A DNA stretch of 64,000 nt from Pseudomonas wayambapalatensis (GTDB lineage Bacteria > Pseudomonadota > Gammaproteobacteria > Pseudomonadales > Pseudomonadaceae): the NCBI GenBank assembly GCA_014268975.2, contig CP077096.1, forward strand, positions 2,207,501 through 2,271,500, written 5' to 3'. How positions within the stretch are numbered: the stretch's first letter is position 1; each line of letters begins with the position of its first letter. Positions 18,653 to 30,184 of this stretch are shown piece by piece. The notes under the pieces were generated by a model. That model did not search any database. It saw only the letters and a program-made list of their open reading frames with translations, and was not told where the DNA came from. A program made the position numbers and the translations under genes.

Positions 18653-20701
18653 TTATTTCAGCGTGTAAGAAACACCTATGTAGGCTGCAAAGCCCTCCCC
18701 AGGGGTCGAGCGCGCCATGTCGCTACCCTGGTCGTCATAGCCTGGGGTTACCGTGGCCGCATAGCGTTCGCCCGTCAGATTGCGCAGATCGATCCAGGTC
18801 TGCCAGTCCTGCTTCGGTGAGTCCCACCCCAGGCGCGCGCCAAGCAAGGCGTAGTCGTCAGCGTGATAGCTGTTGGCGTAGTCAACCTGCACCTTCGAGG
18901 CCATCTGTGTATTCACACCGGCGTAGAAACCGCTGGGCCAGTCGTAGCGCAACTCGGCCTGGTAGTAATGCATCGGGATACCGGGCAGGCGGTTGTCGCC
19001 GAAGCGGTCATCGTCGCGGTAATGGAAGTCGCTGAAGGTGTAGGCCTGGCGCAGCGACAGCTTGCCGACGCCCGGCTGTTGCCACAGCGTGCTGTCCAGG
19101 CCTGCCTCGACGCCCTGGTGCACAGTGGGGCTGGCGTTGTACTCCTTGAACGGCTGGCCCGGCACGATTTCGACCGCCAGCAGTTCATGGCGCACCTGCG
19201 AGTAATACCAGGCCAGGTCCCAGCGCCCCAGGATCGACTCGCCACGGGCTCCCAGCTCCAGCGTGGTGGCTGTCTGGTTCTGCATCTCGATGGGTTGCGT
19301 CGCGACGGTCGAACTCCAGATCAACGACCAAGGATGCGGTGGCTCGACGGAGCGGCTGAGGTTGCCGTAGACCTGGGTCTGCGGGTCGATGTCGTAACGC
19401 AGGCCCAGGCGCGGTGCATAGTCCCAGTCGTGCTGGCTGACCTTACCGCCGTTGGCAGGGAAGGTGACGGCACTTTCGCGGCGGGTGTAGATCATGGCAA
19501 GGCCGGTGGTCAGCCACAGGTTCGGCACCAGCTCCAGGTCGTTGCCCAGGTGCAGCACGGTGTCCGAGCCCTGGTAGCTGAAGTCGCGGCTGCGTGGGCC
19601 GAACACATCGCCATTGCGCACGAACTGCGAGGCGCCGCTGTTGGGCAGGTGCTTGGTAGTGCGCCAGCCAACGGTGGTCTTGCTCTCGTGGCCGAACAGG
19701 GTATCGCGACGCAGGTAGTTGAGCGTGCCGCTGACATCGGTGTAAGCCACTTTCAGGCGCATCGGGCCTTCGCGCAGGTCCATTGGGTAGTCGTGGTAGA
19801 CCAGCCCGGCCTCCAGACGTGAGTCATCATCGAGGAAGAAGGTGGTCTTGTTGCCCACCCAGGTGCTGCCAGGCTGCGGACGGCTGTCATCGCGGGCGAG
19901 ATAGGCCGGGTTGGCGGCGCGCGGGTGGTGCTTGATCTGGTCCTTGGTCAGACGCCCGGCCAGGTCGTTCTCGGTTTCCCGGTAGCGCAGGTAGAAGCGT
20001 GTTTCCAGATTCGGGTTGAAGCGATAGCCGACGTTGGCGGCGATGCCCTTGGCACTGCCGCTGCTGTGTCGCTGGTAGCCGTCGTACTCGGCGTCGGTCA
20101 GCGCCACGTAGTAGTCGAGATTGCCCAGCACCTGGCCAGAGCTGATGTGCCGGCGCTGGTAGCCGTGGCTGCCGGCCTCATAGCGCAGTTGCAGGGGCGC
20201 GGCGTCGTGGCCGGTGTGGGTCACGTAGTTGATCGCGCCGCCGAGGGCCAAGGCGCCCTGGTCGAAGCCGTTGGCACCGCGCAACACCTCGGCACGGCTC
20301 AGCCACAAGGGTTCGAACAGCTCGTAGGGCGTACCGCCGGGGCCGGTCAGCGGCAGCCCATCGAACATCGTGTAGACCCCCGAGCCATGGGCGCCTGGCG
20401 CGCGGTTGATACCCGAGCCCCGGATCGACAGCTTGATCCCGTCGTTGCCCGCCGACTGGGCGAATACCCCCGGCTGGTAGGCCAGTACATCCTGGTTGCT
20501 GGCCACACGCCCCTGGCCGACGCTGTCCATGTCCACGAGGTTGCTGGCGCCGGGTATCTCACGCAGTCGTTCGGCAGCGGCTTCCTGCTCGGACTGCTGG
20601 CGGTCCTGGATCAGCACCTGTTCGAGCTCGATGCGCTCGGCGGCGTGGGAGGCGGTGCCGGCCAGCAGGGCCAGCAGCGAGAGGGGGAGGTTCGGACGCA
20701 T
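18653..20701 (-). CDS. TonB-dependent outer-membrane receptor
   Basis: This 682-residue protein has a signal peptide (cleavage after SHA), a plug domain (LREIPGASNLVDMDSVGQGR, SIRGSGINRAPG, then LRGANGFDQGALALGGAINYV) and a 22-strand barrel that ends in YIGVSYTLK. The plug resembles FecA-like and other metallophore receptors rather than FhuA types; there is no N-terminal signalling domain for an ECF sigma factor. It lies upstream of the peptide-ycaO-methyltransferase genes on the same strand, about 370 bases away, and could import or sense their product; that link is inference. The alternative is an unrelated iron-chelate or vitamin receptor. Confidence 0.9.
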   Translation of the reverse strand: MRPNLPLSLLALLAGTASHAAERIELEQVLIQDRQQSEQEAAAERLREIPGASNLVDMDSVGQGRVASNQDVLAYQPGVFAQSAGNDGIKLSIRGSGINRAPGAHGSGVYTMFDGLPLTGPGGTPYELFEPLWLSRAEVLRGANGFDQGALALGGAINYVTHTGHDAAPLQLRYEAGSHGYQRRHISSGQVLGNLDYYVALTDAEYDGYQRHSSGSAKGIAANVGYRFNPNLETRFYLRYRETENDLAGRLTKDQIKHHPRAANPAYLARDDSRPQPGSTWVGNKTTFFLDDDSRLEAGLVYHDYPMDLREGPMRLKVAYTDVSGTLNYLRRDTLFGHESKTTVGWRTTKHLPNSGASQFVRNGDVFGPRSRDFSYQGSDTVLHLGNDLELVPNLWLTTGLAMIYTRRESAVTFPANGGKVSQHDWDYAPRLGLRYDIDPQTQVYGNLSRSVEPPHPWSLIWSSTVATQPIEMQNQTATTLELGARGESILGRWDLAWYYSQVRHELLAVEIVPGQPFKEYNASPTVHQGVEAGLDSTLWQQPGVGKLSLRQAYTFSDFHYRDDDRFGDNRLPGIPMHYYQAELRYDWPSGFYAGVNTQMASKVQVDYANSYHADDYALLGARLGWDSPKQDWQTWIDLRNLTGERYAATVTPGYDDQGSDMARSTPGEGFAAYIGVSYTLK

Positions 20702-20835
20702 GGGCAGGGGGTTCCAGATCGGGTGCGGGTGTGTGACGCTGCAACTGTCAGACGAAGCACAGTTGTCGATCTGCAGAGCGCAGCGATGGCTCGTGCGTGT
20801 TAGCCTTGAGCGGTTCCTGCCGTTTCGGACGCCCT

Positions 20836-21456
20836 ATGGCCAACCACAAGATCGAAATTCGCCGTCGCAATATCGAGAAAATTCTCCAGGCCGCCGAGCA
20901 GGTGTTCGCCGAGCAAGGCTACGGCGTCACTTCCATGGGCGACATCGCCGAGCGCGCGCAGTTGCCGCGTTCCAACCTGCATTACTACTTCAGTACCAAG
21001 GATGAGCTCTATCGTGCGGTACTGCAGGACTTGCTGGACGTCTGGAAGCAGGATGCCCTGTGTTTCGAGCGCTTCGAAGACCCACGCGTCGTGCTGACCA
21101 GCTATATCCGCGCCAAGATGGGACACTCGCGCTCGCGGCCGCTGGGCTCGAAAGTCTGGGCCGAGGAAATCCTCCACGGCGCGCCGCTGCTGGGCGACAG
21201 CCTGGACGATTCGCTGGTGCCCTGGGCGCAGTTGAAGGAAGCCAAGATCCGTCGCTGGGTGGAGGAGGGGCGCATCCTGCCGGTCGAGCCGTCGGCGCTG
21301 CTCTACATGATCTGGGCTTCGACCCAGCATTACGCCGATTTCGGTTACCAGGTGGCTTTGCTCAATGACGGCGAACCGCTGTCGGACATGGCGTTCGAGC
21401 GGGCGGTGCAGACGGTGACCAGCGTGATTCTGCGGGGCATTGGGCTGGAGCCTTGA
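20836..21456 (+). CDS. TetR-family regulator, probable regulator of pyrimidine catabolism
   Basis: The product is 206 residues. The N-terminal helix-turn-helix reads RNIEKILQAAEQVFAEQGYG then SMGDIAERAQLPRSNLHYYFSTKDELY, and the C-terminal domain (RSRPLGSKVWAEEILHGAPLL) resembles that of RutR, the uracil/thymine-responsive repressor. It is next to the reductive pyrimidine genes and converges on preA, so a role in sensing pyrimidines is likely but inferred. The start at 20836 (MANHKIEIRRR) is preferred to an in-frame codon 39 bases upstream. The start of the TonB receptor gene lies about 130 bases upstream on the other strand. Confidence 0.85.
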   Translation: MANHKIEIRRRNIEKILQAAEQVFAEQGYGVTSMGDIAERAQLPRSNLHYYFSTKDELYRAVLQDLLDVWKQDALCFERFEDPRVVLTSYIRAKMGHSRSRPLGSKVWAEEILHGAPLLGDSLDDSLVPWAQLKEAKIRRWVEEGRILPVEPSALLYMIWASTQHYADFGYQVALLNDGEPLSDMAFERAVQTVTSVILRGIGLEP

Positions 21457-21460
21457 GCCT

Positions 21461-21484
21461 GCCGGGGTGCCTGACAACCCCGGC
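21461..21484. terminator. Hairpin between convergent tetR and preA
   Basis: GCCGGGG and CCCCGGC form a 7-bp stem with a 10-base loop, starting 4 bases after the tetR stop codon. It has no strong T-tract but lies between two convergent genes and probably ends transcription in one or both directions. Confidence 0.5.
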
Positions 21485-21525
21485 GAGGGATCTTGCAGGG
21501 TTCAAAATCTGAAGGCCAGCCCAGG

Positions 21526-22800
21526 TCAGCTCGCTTCACGATAGGGGTTGCGCGGATCCTGGGTCCAGTTCAGGTACGGCTTGCCGGTCTCCTGGGCCAC
21601 CATGTCGATGCAGTTTTCAACCGGGCAGGTGATCTGGCACAGGTTGCAACCCACGCATTCGGCCTCGATCACGCTGTAGACATGCGTTCCATCGGCCTGC
21701 AGGGTGTTGGCGATGGCCTGGTGCGAGGTGTCTTCGCAGGCGATGTGGCAGCGTCCGCAGCCGATGCAGGCATCCTGGTCGATATGCGCCACCGACTTGT
21801 AGTTGATGTCCAGGTACTTCCAGTCGGTGGTGTGCGCCACGGCCTGGCCGCGGAAGGCTTCCAGGCTGCGGTGCCCGTGCTGGTCCATCCAGCGCGCCAG
21901 GCCATCTTTCATGTCTTCGACGATGCGAAAACCGTGCAACATCGCCGCCGTGCACACCTGCACCGCGCCGCTGCCCAGTGCGATGAATTCCGCGGCATCG
22001 CGCCAGTTGCCGATACCACCGATGCCGCAGATCGGCAGGCCCCGGGTTTCAGGATCGCGCGCAATCTCGGCGACCATGTTCAGCGCGATCGGTTTGACCG
22101 CCGAGCCGCAGTAACCGCCGTGGGTGCTCTGGTCTCCGACGATGGGGTGGGCGACCATGCGGTCCAGGTCGACACTGGTGATCGAGTTGATGGTGTTGAT
22201 CAGCGACACGGCATCGGCGCCGCCTCGATGTGCGGCGCGGGCTGATTGGCGGATGTCGGTGATGTTGGGCGTGAGCTTGACGATCACCGGCAGCGAGCAG
22301 TGCGTCTTGCACCAACGGGTGACCATTTCCACGTATTCCGGCACCTGACCGACCGCCGCGCCCATGCCGCGCTCGGGCATGCCGTGGGGGCAGCCGAAGT
22401 TCAGCTCGATGCCATCGGCGCCAGTGGCTTCGACCAGCGGCAGGATGAACTTCCACGATTCCTCCACGCACGGCACCATCAGCGACACCACCAGCGCCCG
22501 GTCGGGCCAGTCCTTCTTCACCTGGGTGATTTCACGCAGGTTGATCTCCAGCGAGCGGTCGGTGATCAGCTCGATGTTGTTGATGCCCTGCACCTGGCGG
22601 TTGGCGCCGAAGTGCGCGGAGTAGCGCGACGACACGTTGACCGCCGCCGGGTCCTCGCCAAGGGTCTTCCAGACCACGCCACCCCAGCCCGCCTCGAAGG
22701 CGCGGACTACGTTGTAGGCTTTGTCGGTCGGTGGCGCGGACGCCAGCCAGAAAGGGTTGGGTGCCTTGATACCGGCGAATTCGATGGACAGATCGGCCAT
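21526..22800 (-). CDS. preA: NAD-dependent dihydropyrimidine dehydrogenase subunit PreA
   Basis: This 424-residue subunit carries the FMN-binding dihydroorotate dehydrogenase-like barrel (IEFAGIKAPNPFWLASAPPTD, ELNFGCPHGM, GGIGNWRDAAEFIALGSGAVQVCT) and, at the C-terminus, two 4Fe-4S clusters (CIGCGRCHIAC and CVGCNLCQITCPVENC). With PreT it reduces uracil and thymine to their 5,6-dihydro forms, the first step of reductive pyrimidine degradation. It starts directly after the preT stop codon with no spacer, so the two subunits are co-expressed. Pseudomonas literature also calls the pair PydA/PydX. Confidence 0.95.
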   Translation of the reverse strand: MADLSIEFAGIKAPNPFWLASAPPTDKAYNVVRAFEAGWGGVVWKTLGEDPAAVNVSSRYSAHFGANRQVQGINNIELITDRSLEINLREITQVKKDWPDRALVVSLMVPCVEESWKFILPLVEATGADGIELNFGCPHGMPERGMGAAVGQVPEYVEMVTRWCKTHCSLPVIVKLTPNITDIRQSARAAHRGGADAVSLINTINSITSVDLDRMVAHPIVGDQSTHGGYCGSAVKPIALNMVAEIARDPETRGLPICGIGGIGNWRDAAEFIALGSGAVQVCTAAMLHGFRIVEDMKDGLARWMDQHGHRSLEAFRGQAVAHTTDWKYLDINYKSVAHIDQDACIGCGRCHIACEDTSHQAIANTLQADGTHVYSVIEAECVGCNLCQITCPVENCIDMVAQETGKPYLNWTQDPRNPYREAS

Positions 22801-24168
22801 TTACGCTGCCTCCACATTGAGCATGAGTTGGGCATGGATGGCTTCGGCGGCCAGCTTGCCATGTTGCACGGCCTGGACGGTGAGGTCCTGGCCCAGGGCG
22901 GTGCAGTCGCCACCGGCATAGATGCCGGGCAGGCTGGTGCGCATCTGCTCGTCGACGCAGATACGTTCGCCATCGCGCGCCAGTTGCGCCGCTACCGGGT
23001 CCTTGAGCGCTGCGTCATCGAAGCATTGGCCGATGGCCTTGAAGATCGCGTCGGCGGGCAGCTCGAAGGTTTCGCCGGTATCGGCCAGTTTGCCTTCGAC
23101 CTGTTCGGTGCGTACGAAACGCATCCCTTTCACGCGGCCCTGGTCGTCCAGCAGCACAGCATCGGGCCGTGCCCAGGTGTGCAGGCGCACCTGGTTGGCC
23201 TTGGCGATGTCCTGCTCGTGGCCGGTGGCGCCCATGTCGGCGGCACCGCGGCGATACACCAGGTTGACGTCGCGCGCACCCAGGCGGCTCATCTGCACTG
23301 CCATGTCGATGGCGGTGTTGCCCGCGCCGATCACCAGGCAGCGGTCGGCCAGCGGCAGTTGGCTGAGGTCGTCGGCCTGGCGCAGTTCACGGATATAGTC
23401 GGTGGCGGCCAGCACCCCAGGGGCCTCCTCGTCAGGCAGGCCGAGCTGGCGCACGGCATTCAGGCCAAGGCCCAGGAACACCGCGTCGTACTGGTCACGC
23501 AATTCGCCCAGGGTGAGGTTGTCGCCCAGGCGTTGGCCATGGCGGATCTCGATGCCACCGATGCCGAGCAGGAAATCCACCTCACGCTGGGCATAGTCGT
23601 CCACCAGCTTGTAGCGCGCGATGCCGTACTCGTTGAGGCCGCCAGCCTTTTGCTGTGCCTCGAAGACCACCACGTCATGACCATGCAAGGCCAGGCGGTG
23701 CGCACAGGACAGCCCGGCGGGGCCGGCCCCGACCACGGCGATGCGTTTGCCGGTGCTGGGCGAGCGTTTGAACGGGTGCTCGCTGAAACCGGCGTTGTCC
23801 AGGGCGTAGCGTTGCAACTGGCCGATCAGCACCGGCGCGCACTCCTGGGCGTTGTTGCGCACGCACGCCTGCTGGCAGAGGATTTCGGTCGGGCACACGC
23901 GGGCGCAGCTGCCACCGAGGATGTTCGCCGACAGGATCCGCTCGGCGGCGCCCTGCAGGTTTTCATCACTGATGCGGTGGATGAATGAAGGGATGTCGAT
24001 TTCGCTCGGGCATGCATTCACACAGGGGGCGTCGTAGCAGTACAGGCAGCGCGCGCTTTCCACGGCGGCCTGGCGTGCGGTGAGGGGTGGGGCGAGGTCG
24101 GTGAAGGCGTCGGCGAGCTGCTCGGCGCTGGCCCTCGGGCGCGGCAAGTGGTTCAGGGTGTCGATCAC
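22801..24168 (-). CDS. preT: NAD-dependent dihydropyrimidine dehydrogenase subunit PreT
   Basis: The 455-residue subunit resembles the small subunit of glutamate synthase. The N-terminus binds iron-sulfur clusters (CLYCYDAPCVNACPSEID and CARVCPTEILCQQACVRN), followed by an FAD Rossmann motif GAGPAGLSCAHRLALHG and an NAD-binding GAGNTAIDMAVQ. It feeds electrons from NADH to PreA. The gene lies 131 bases downstream of hydA on the same strand and abuts preA. No sign of damage is seen. Confidence 0.95.
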   Translation of the reverse strand: MIDTLNHLPRPRASAEQLADAFTDLAPPLTARQAAVESARCLYCYDAPCVNACPSEIDIPSFIHRISDENLQGAAERILSANILGGSCARVCPTEILCQQACVRNNAQECAPVLIGQLQRYALDNAGFSEHPFKRSPSTGKRIAVVGAGPAGLSCAHRLALHGHDVVVFEAQQKAGGLNEYGIARYKLVDDYAQREVDFLLGIGGIEIRHGQRLGDNLTLGELRDQYDAVFLGLGLNAVRQLGLPDEEAPGVLAATDYIRELRQADDLSQLPLADRCLVIGAGNTAIDMAVQMSRLGARDVNLVYRRGAADMGATGHEQDIAKANQVRLHTWARPDAVLLDDQGRVKGMRFVRTEQVEGKLADTGETFELPADAIFKAIGQCFDDAALKDPVAAQLARDGERICVDEQMRTSLPGIYAGGDCTALGQDLTVQAVQHGKLAAEAIHAQLMLNVEAA

Positions 24169-24299
24169 GGTTGTAGCCTCTCTCTTTTTTATGGGTACAG
24201 GCGGCGGTTACTCGCCCGTCCGTTCTGGGATGGCAGTCAACAGGTGTGTCTGGATTGTTATTGCCGGAGGCGCTGCGGCCCCCGGCTGTTATGGGCTGC

Positions 24300-26357
<2,058 letters not shown>

Positions 26358-27848
26358 ATGCAACAGAGCAGATCGCAAGTGATCGAGCAGCACGGGCTGT
26401 ACGAGCTGTCCGAAGGCACTGACGTCCTCGACAGCCCTCGCTACAACCACGACATCGCTCCGACCAAGGTGCACCAGCGTACCTGGAACAAATGGCACAT
26501 CACCGCCTTGTGGGTCGGCATGTCCATCTGCGTCCCCACCTACACCCTCGGCGGGGTACTGACCGCCTACTTCGGCCTGAGCGTCGGCGAGGCGCTGCTG
26601 GCGATCTTGCTGGCCAACCTCATCGTGCTGATTCCGCTGACCCTCAACGCTTTTCCCGGCACCAAGTACGGCATTCCCTTTCCGGTACTGCTACGCGCTT
26701 CGTTCGGCATCCTCGGCTCCAATGTGCCGTGCCTGATCCGCGCGGTGGTGGCGTGCGGCTGGTTCGGTATCCAGACGATGTTCGGCGGTCTTGCCATCCA
26801 CCTGTTTTTGGGTTCGCTGTTCGATGGCTGGAAGAGCCTGGGCGGAACCGGCGAGGTGATCGGTTTCATGCTGTTCTGGCTGCTCAACCTGTGGGTGGTG
26901 CTGCGCGGCTCGGAGTCGATCAAGTGGCTGGAAACCCTGTCGGCACCGCTGCTGGTGGCGGTGGGCGTCGGCCTGCTGTTCTGGGCGCTGCCGCACATGT
27001 CGATGAGCGAACTGCTGGCCCAGCCGCCCAAGCGCCCGGAAGGCGCCAGCGTGATCGGCTATTTCTGCGCGGGGCTGACGGCGATGGTCGGGTTCTGGGC
27101 CACGCTGTCGCTGAACATTCCCGACTTCAGCCGCTACGCCAGAAGCCAGAAGGACCAGATTCTCGGGCAGATCTTTGGCCTGCCACTGACCATGTTCCTG
27201 TTCGCAGCCCTGGGTGTGGTCATGACCGCCGCCTCGGCATCGCTGGTGGGGGAAACGGTGTCGGACCCGGTGAACCTGATCGGACGTATCCAGAGCCCGG
27301 GCTGGGTGGCGCTGGCCATGGCGCTGATCATCATCGCCACGCTGTCGACCAACACGGCGGCGAACATCGTCTCACCGACCAATGACTTCCAGAACATCGC
27401 CCCGCGCCTGATCGGGCGCAGCCGTGCGGTGTGGCTGACCGGTTTCATCGGTTTGGCGCTGATGGGCCACGAACTGCTGAAAAAGCTTGGCTGGATCGTT
27501 TCCGACCTGAGCCTCGAGAGTGTCTATTCCAACTGGCTACTGGGCTATTCGAGCCTGCTCGGGCCGATTGCCGGGATCATGGTGGTGGACTACTTCCTGA
27601 TCCGCCGCCAGCAACTGGACCTTGCCGGGTTGTACCGCGATGACGTGTACCCGGCCTGGAACTGGGTCGGGTTCCTGGCGTTCGCGGTGCCGGTGGCGCT
27701 GACCGTAATGTCGATCGGCAACAGCCGCTTCAGCTGGTTCTACGACTATGGCTGGTTTACCGGTTCGCTGCTGGGGGCGGGGCTGTACTACGTCCTGGGC
27801 CGCGTCGCGGTGCGTGGAACGGCGCGCCTGGCCAAACCATCACCCTGA
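26358..27848 (+). CDS. NCS1-family nucleobase permease
   Basis: This 496-residue protein has twelve predicted transmembrane helices and NCS1 family hallmarks: an N-terminal NHDIAPTK segment, WNKWHITALWVGM in helix 1, GTKYGIPFPVLLRASFGILG, and an NIPDFSRYARSQKDQ loop. By position between hydA and the ureidopropionase gene, it most likely imports uracil, thymine or a dihydropyrimidine/hydantoin. GGAGAAGG lies upstream of the ATG. It is the first gene of the rightward operon. Confidence 0.92.
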   Translation: MQQSRSQVIEQHGLYELSEGTDVLDSPRYNHDIAPTKVHQRTWNKWHITALWVGMSICVPTYTLGGVLTAYFGLSVGEALLAILLANLIVLIPLTLNAFPGTKYGIPFPVLLRASFGILGSNVPCLIRAVVACGWFGIQTMFGGLAIHLFLGSLFDGWKSLGGTGEVIGFMLFWLLNLWVVLRGSESIKWLETLSAPLLVAVGVGLLFWALPHMSMSELLAQPPKRPEGASVIGYFCAGLTAMVGFWATLSLNIPDFSRYARSQKDQILGQIFGLPLTMFLFAALGVVMTAASASLVGETVSDPVNLIGRIQSPGWVALAMALIIIATLSTNTAANIVSPTNDFQNIAPRLIGRSRAVWLTGFIGLALMGHELLKKLGWIVSDLSLESVYSNWLLGYSSLLGPIAGIMVVDYFLIRRQQLDLAGLYRDDVYPAWNWVGFLAFAVPVALTVMSIGNSRFSWFYDYGWFTGSLLGAGLYYVLGRVAVRGTARLAKPSP

Positions 27849-27907
27849 ATCTGGCTGGCCGCTACAGCCGAATCACCAGAACAAGAAATCGCCTGAGGAG
27901 AGTCCCG

Positions 27908-29191
27908 ATGAAACCGATCAAGGAAGTGCTGCACTCCACCGACCACCATGTCGACAGCGAGCGCCTGTGGCAATCGCTGATGGACCTCGCGCGCCTGGGC
28001 GCCACGCCCAAGGGCGGGGTCTGCCGATTGGCACTGACCGACCTGGACCGCCAGGCCCGCGACCTGTTCCGGCAGTGGTGCGAGGCCGCAGGTTGTAGCG
28101 TCAGCGTCGATGCGATCGGCAACATGTTCGCCCGGCGTCCCGGACGCAACCCCAAGCTGCCACCGGTGATGACCGGCAGCCACATCGACACGCAGCCTAC
28201 TGGCGGCAAGTTCGATGGCTGCTTCGGGGTGATGGCCGGCCTGGAGGTGATCCGCACCCTGAATGACCTCGGCGTGGAAACCGAAGCGCCGCTGGAGGTG
28301 GTGGTGTGGACCAACGAAGAAGGTTCGCGTTTCCCACCGTGCATGATGGGATCAGGGGTGTTCGCCGGCAAGTTCACCCTCGAAGAGACGCTGGCCAAGC
28401 GCGATGCCCAAGGGACCAGCGTCGGTGAGGCGCTGCAGGCCATCGGCTATGCCGGCCCGAGGGCCGTGCTGGGGCATCCGGTCGGGGCGTATTTCGAGGC
28501 GCATATCGAGCAGGGGCCGATTCTGGAGGATCAAGGCAAGACCATCGGCGTGGTGCTCGGCGCCCTCGGCCAGAAGTGGTTCGACCTGAGCCTGCGCGGC
28601 GTCGAGGCGCACGCCGGGCCGACGCCGATGCACCTGCGCAAGGATGCCCTGGTCGGCGCGGCGGCAGTGGTCGCGGCAGTCAACCGCACGGCACTGGCGC
28701 ATCAGCCCCATGCCTGCGGCACGGTCGGTTGCCTGCAGGCGTATCCGGGGTCGCGCAATGTGATTCCGGGTGAGGTACGCATGACCCTGGACTTCCGTCA
28801 CCTTGAAGGGGATCGGCTCGATTCGATGATCGCCGAGGTGCGTGAGGTGATCGACAGCACATGTGCCAAACACGGGCTGAGTTTCGAGCTGACGCCAACG
28901 GCGGACTTCCCGGCGCTGTACTTCGACCGTAACTGTGTCGATGCCGTGCGTGAGTCGGCCAAGAGCCTTGGCTTGGCGCACATGGATATCGTCAGCGGGG
29001 CTGGGCACGATGCGATCTTCCTGGCCGAGCTGGGCCCGGCAGGCATGATTTTCGTGCCGTGCGAGAACGGCATCAGCCACAACGAGATCGAGAACGCTAC
29101 GCCCGAGGATCTGGCGGCGGGTTGTGCAGTGTTGCTGCGGGCGATGCTGGCAGCGTCGGAGGCCATTGCCCAAGGGCGATTGGCGGCCTGA
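27908..29191 (+). CDS. Zinc-dependent amidohydrolase, probable beta-ureidopropionase
   Basis: The 427-residue protein belongs to the M20/M28-related HyuC/AllC family. Metal-binding motifs GSHIDTQPTGGKFDGCFG and WTNEEGSRFPPCMMGSG are intact, as are the dimerisation-domain block VEAHAGPTPM and GAGHDAIFLA with a late His. Given the neighbours it should hydrolyse N-carbamoyl-beta-alanine or N-carbamoyl-beta-aminoisobutyrate to the beta-amino acid, CO2 and ammonia, finishing the pathway. Allantoate amidohydrolases are close relatives, but no allantoin genes are nearby. The gene follows the permease by 59 bases with GAGGAGA before the ATG. Confidence 0.92.
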   Translation: MKPIKEVLHSTDHHVDSERLWQSLMDLARLGATPKGGVCRLALTDLDRQARDLFRQWCEAAGCSVSVDAIGNMFARRPGRNPKLPPVMTGSHIDTQPTGGKFDGCFGVMAGLEVIRTLNDLGVETEAPLEVVVWTNEEGSRFPPCMMGSGVFAGKFTLEETLAKRDAQGTSVGEALQAIGYAGPRAVLGHPVGAYFEAHIEQGPILEDQGKTIGVVLGALGQKWFDLSLRGVEAHAGPTPMHLRKDALVGAAAVVAAVNRTALAHQPHACGTVGCLQAYPGSRNVIPGEVRMTLDFRHLEGDRLDSMIAEVREVIDSTCAKHGLSFELTPTADFPALYFDRNCVDAVRESAKSLGLAHMDIVSGAGHDAIFLAELGPAGMIFVPCENGISHNEIENATPEDLAAGCAVLLRAMLAASEAIAQGRLAA

Positions 29192-29235
29192 CTGCGAGCG
29201 GTGCCTGGCATCGGCTCAGCCGGTGTCAGGCATTG

Positions 29236-29304
29236 GACATGCCCCTTGCCGACGTGACCGTGCTGGCCGGGCGCTGGGCGTTGCACAAGCGCGGCGATTA
29301 CTGA
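29236..29304 (+). pseudogene. Possible 3' remnant of an NTF2-like gene
   Basis: The reading frame MPLADVTVLAGRWAL followed by HKRGDY and a stop resembles the C-terminal strand pattern of NTF2-like (SnoaL/DUF4440) proteins (GRW-L-R-GD). Nothing upstream continues it, because the ureidopropionase gene ends at 29191. If correct it is a relic only; a chance resemblance is quite possible. Confidence 0.2.
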
Positions 29305-29321
29305 CGCCCGGCCTGCCTGCT

Positions 29322-29840
29322 TCAGATCACGCCGCAGGCCACGCGGTCGCCGCCACCGCCCAGGGGCATGGGCATGTCGGCGTGGTTGTCGCCACCGGCA
29401 TGGATCATCAAGGCGTGGCCCTTGATTTCGGAAATCGTCTTCAGGCGCGGCGCCAGGACCGGATAGGTGGAGGTGCCGTCGGCGCTCACATAGAGTGCCG
29501 GCAGGTCGCCCAGATGGCCATTGCCATAGGGGCCCAGGTGCTTGCCGGTCTTGGCCGGGTCGAAGTGACCGCCAGCAGCCAGTGCCGCCACGGCCTTGCC
29601 ATCTTTCATGCCGGGCGCACAGCTGCCGTTCTCGTGCACGTGGAAGCCATGCACGCCTGCGGGCAGGTTGTTCAGTTTGGGGGTGAAGACCAGCCCGTAG
29701 GCCGATTCGCTGATGCTGACCTGGCCGATGGGTTGTGCTTTGCCATCGGCGCTGACTAGGTTGACCGGTACATCGAGGGTGGCGGCGTGGGCGCCGAGGG
29801 ACAGCGTACCCAGCAGGGCGAGCCAGAGGTGACGTTTCAT
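29322..29840 (-). CDS. sodC: Periplasmic Cu/Zn superoxide dismutase
   Basis: This 172-residue enzyme has a signal peptide (cleavage after AHA) and all metal ligands: [33 protein letters not shown], and [11 protein letters not shown]. Two cysteines (in NGSC and RVACGVI) form the usual disulfide. It detoxifies superoxide in the periplasm. The region upstream is AT-rich and probably holds its promoter. The gene stands alone. Confidence 0.95.
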   Translation of the reverse strand: MKRHLWLALLGTLSLGAHAATLDVPVNLVSADGKAQPIGQVSISESAYGLVFTPKLNNLPAGVHGFHVHENGSCAPGMKDGKAVAALAAGGHFDPAKTGKHLGPYGNGHLGDLPALYVSADGTSTYPVLAPRLKTISEIKGHALMIHAGGDNHADMPMPLGGGGDRVACGVI

Positions 29841-30184
29841 GTTTGCCTCTTCAATTCAATGACGGGAAAGAGCCTTGGCGGGAACCTGAAAGTTGTTCCG
29901 GCGGGAGCGAGAATAAGAAGGGCGGCGCGCGAGTGTCCAACTAAAATTGGTAATTAAAAAAAACAGGAAAATCTATGGAATAAACGACGCAAGACAAGTG
30001 TTATGGGGGCTATATCGTCAAGAAGTGCTGTTTCATGAAACAAGGGCGATAAATAACAAGATGAGTTCCCTTCACTTGTAGAAATAATTCGTTCGGCGCA
30101 CTGTATGAAAAAACATCAAGCCGGAAGTTGCGCAGCAGTTTCCCTTTAGGGCGTATGCAGGTGCCAGGCAACGCACGCGAAGGT
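29841..30184. other. AT-rich intergenic region between sodC and the sigma-factor remnant
   Basis: This 344-bp stretch is markedly AT-rich (especially 29940-30130) compared with its surroundings. It includes the sodC promoter region and the sequence that follows the sigma-factor stop codon. A 79-codon minus-strand ORF crosses it without family resemblance. I find no anti-sigma start here, although one would be expected directly after an intact sigma gene. Confidence 0.5.

Noticed and set aside
22246..23988. 580-codon plus-strand ORF opposite preT/preA
   Set aside because: Shadow of high-GC genes on the other strand; it has no family resemblance, while preT and preA have full motifs.
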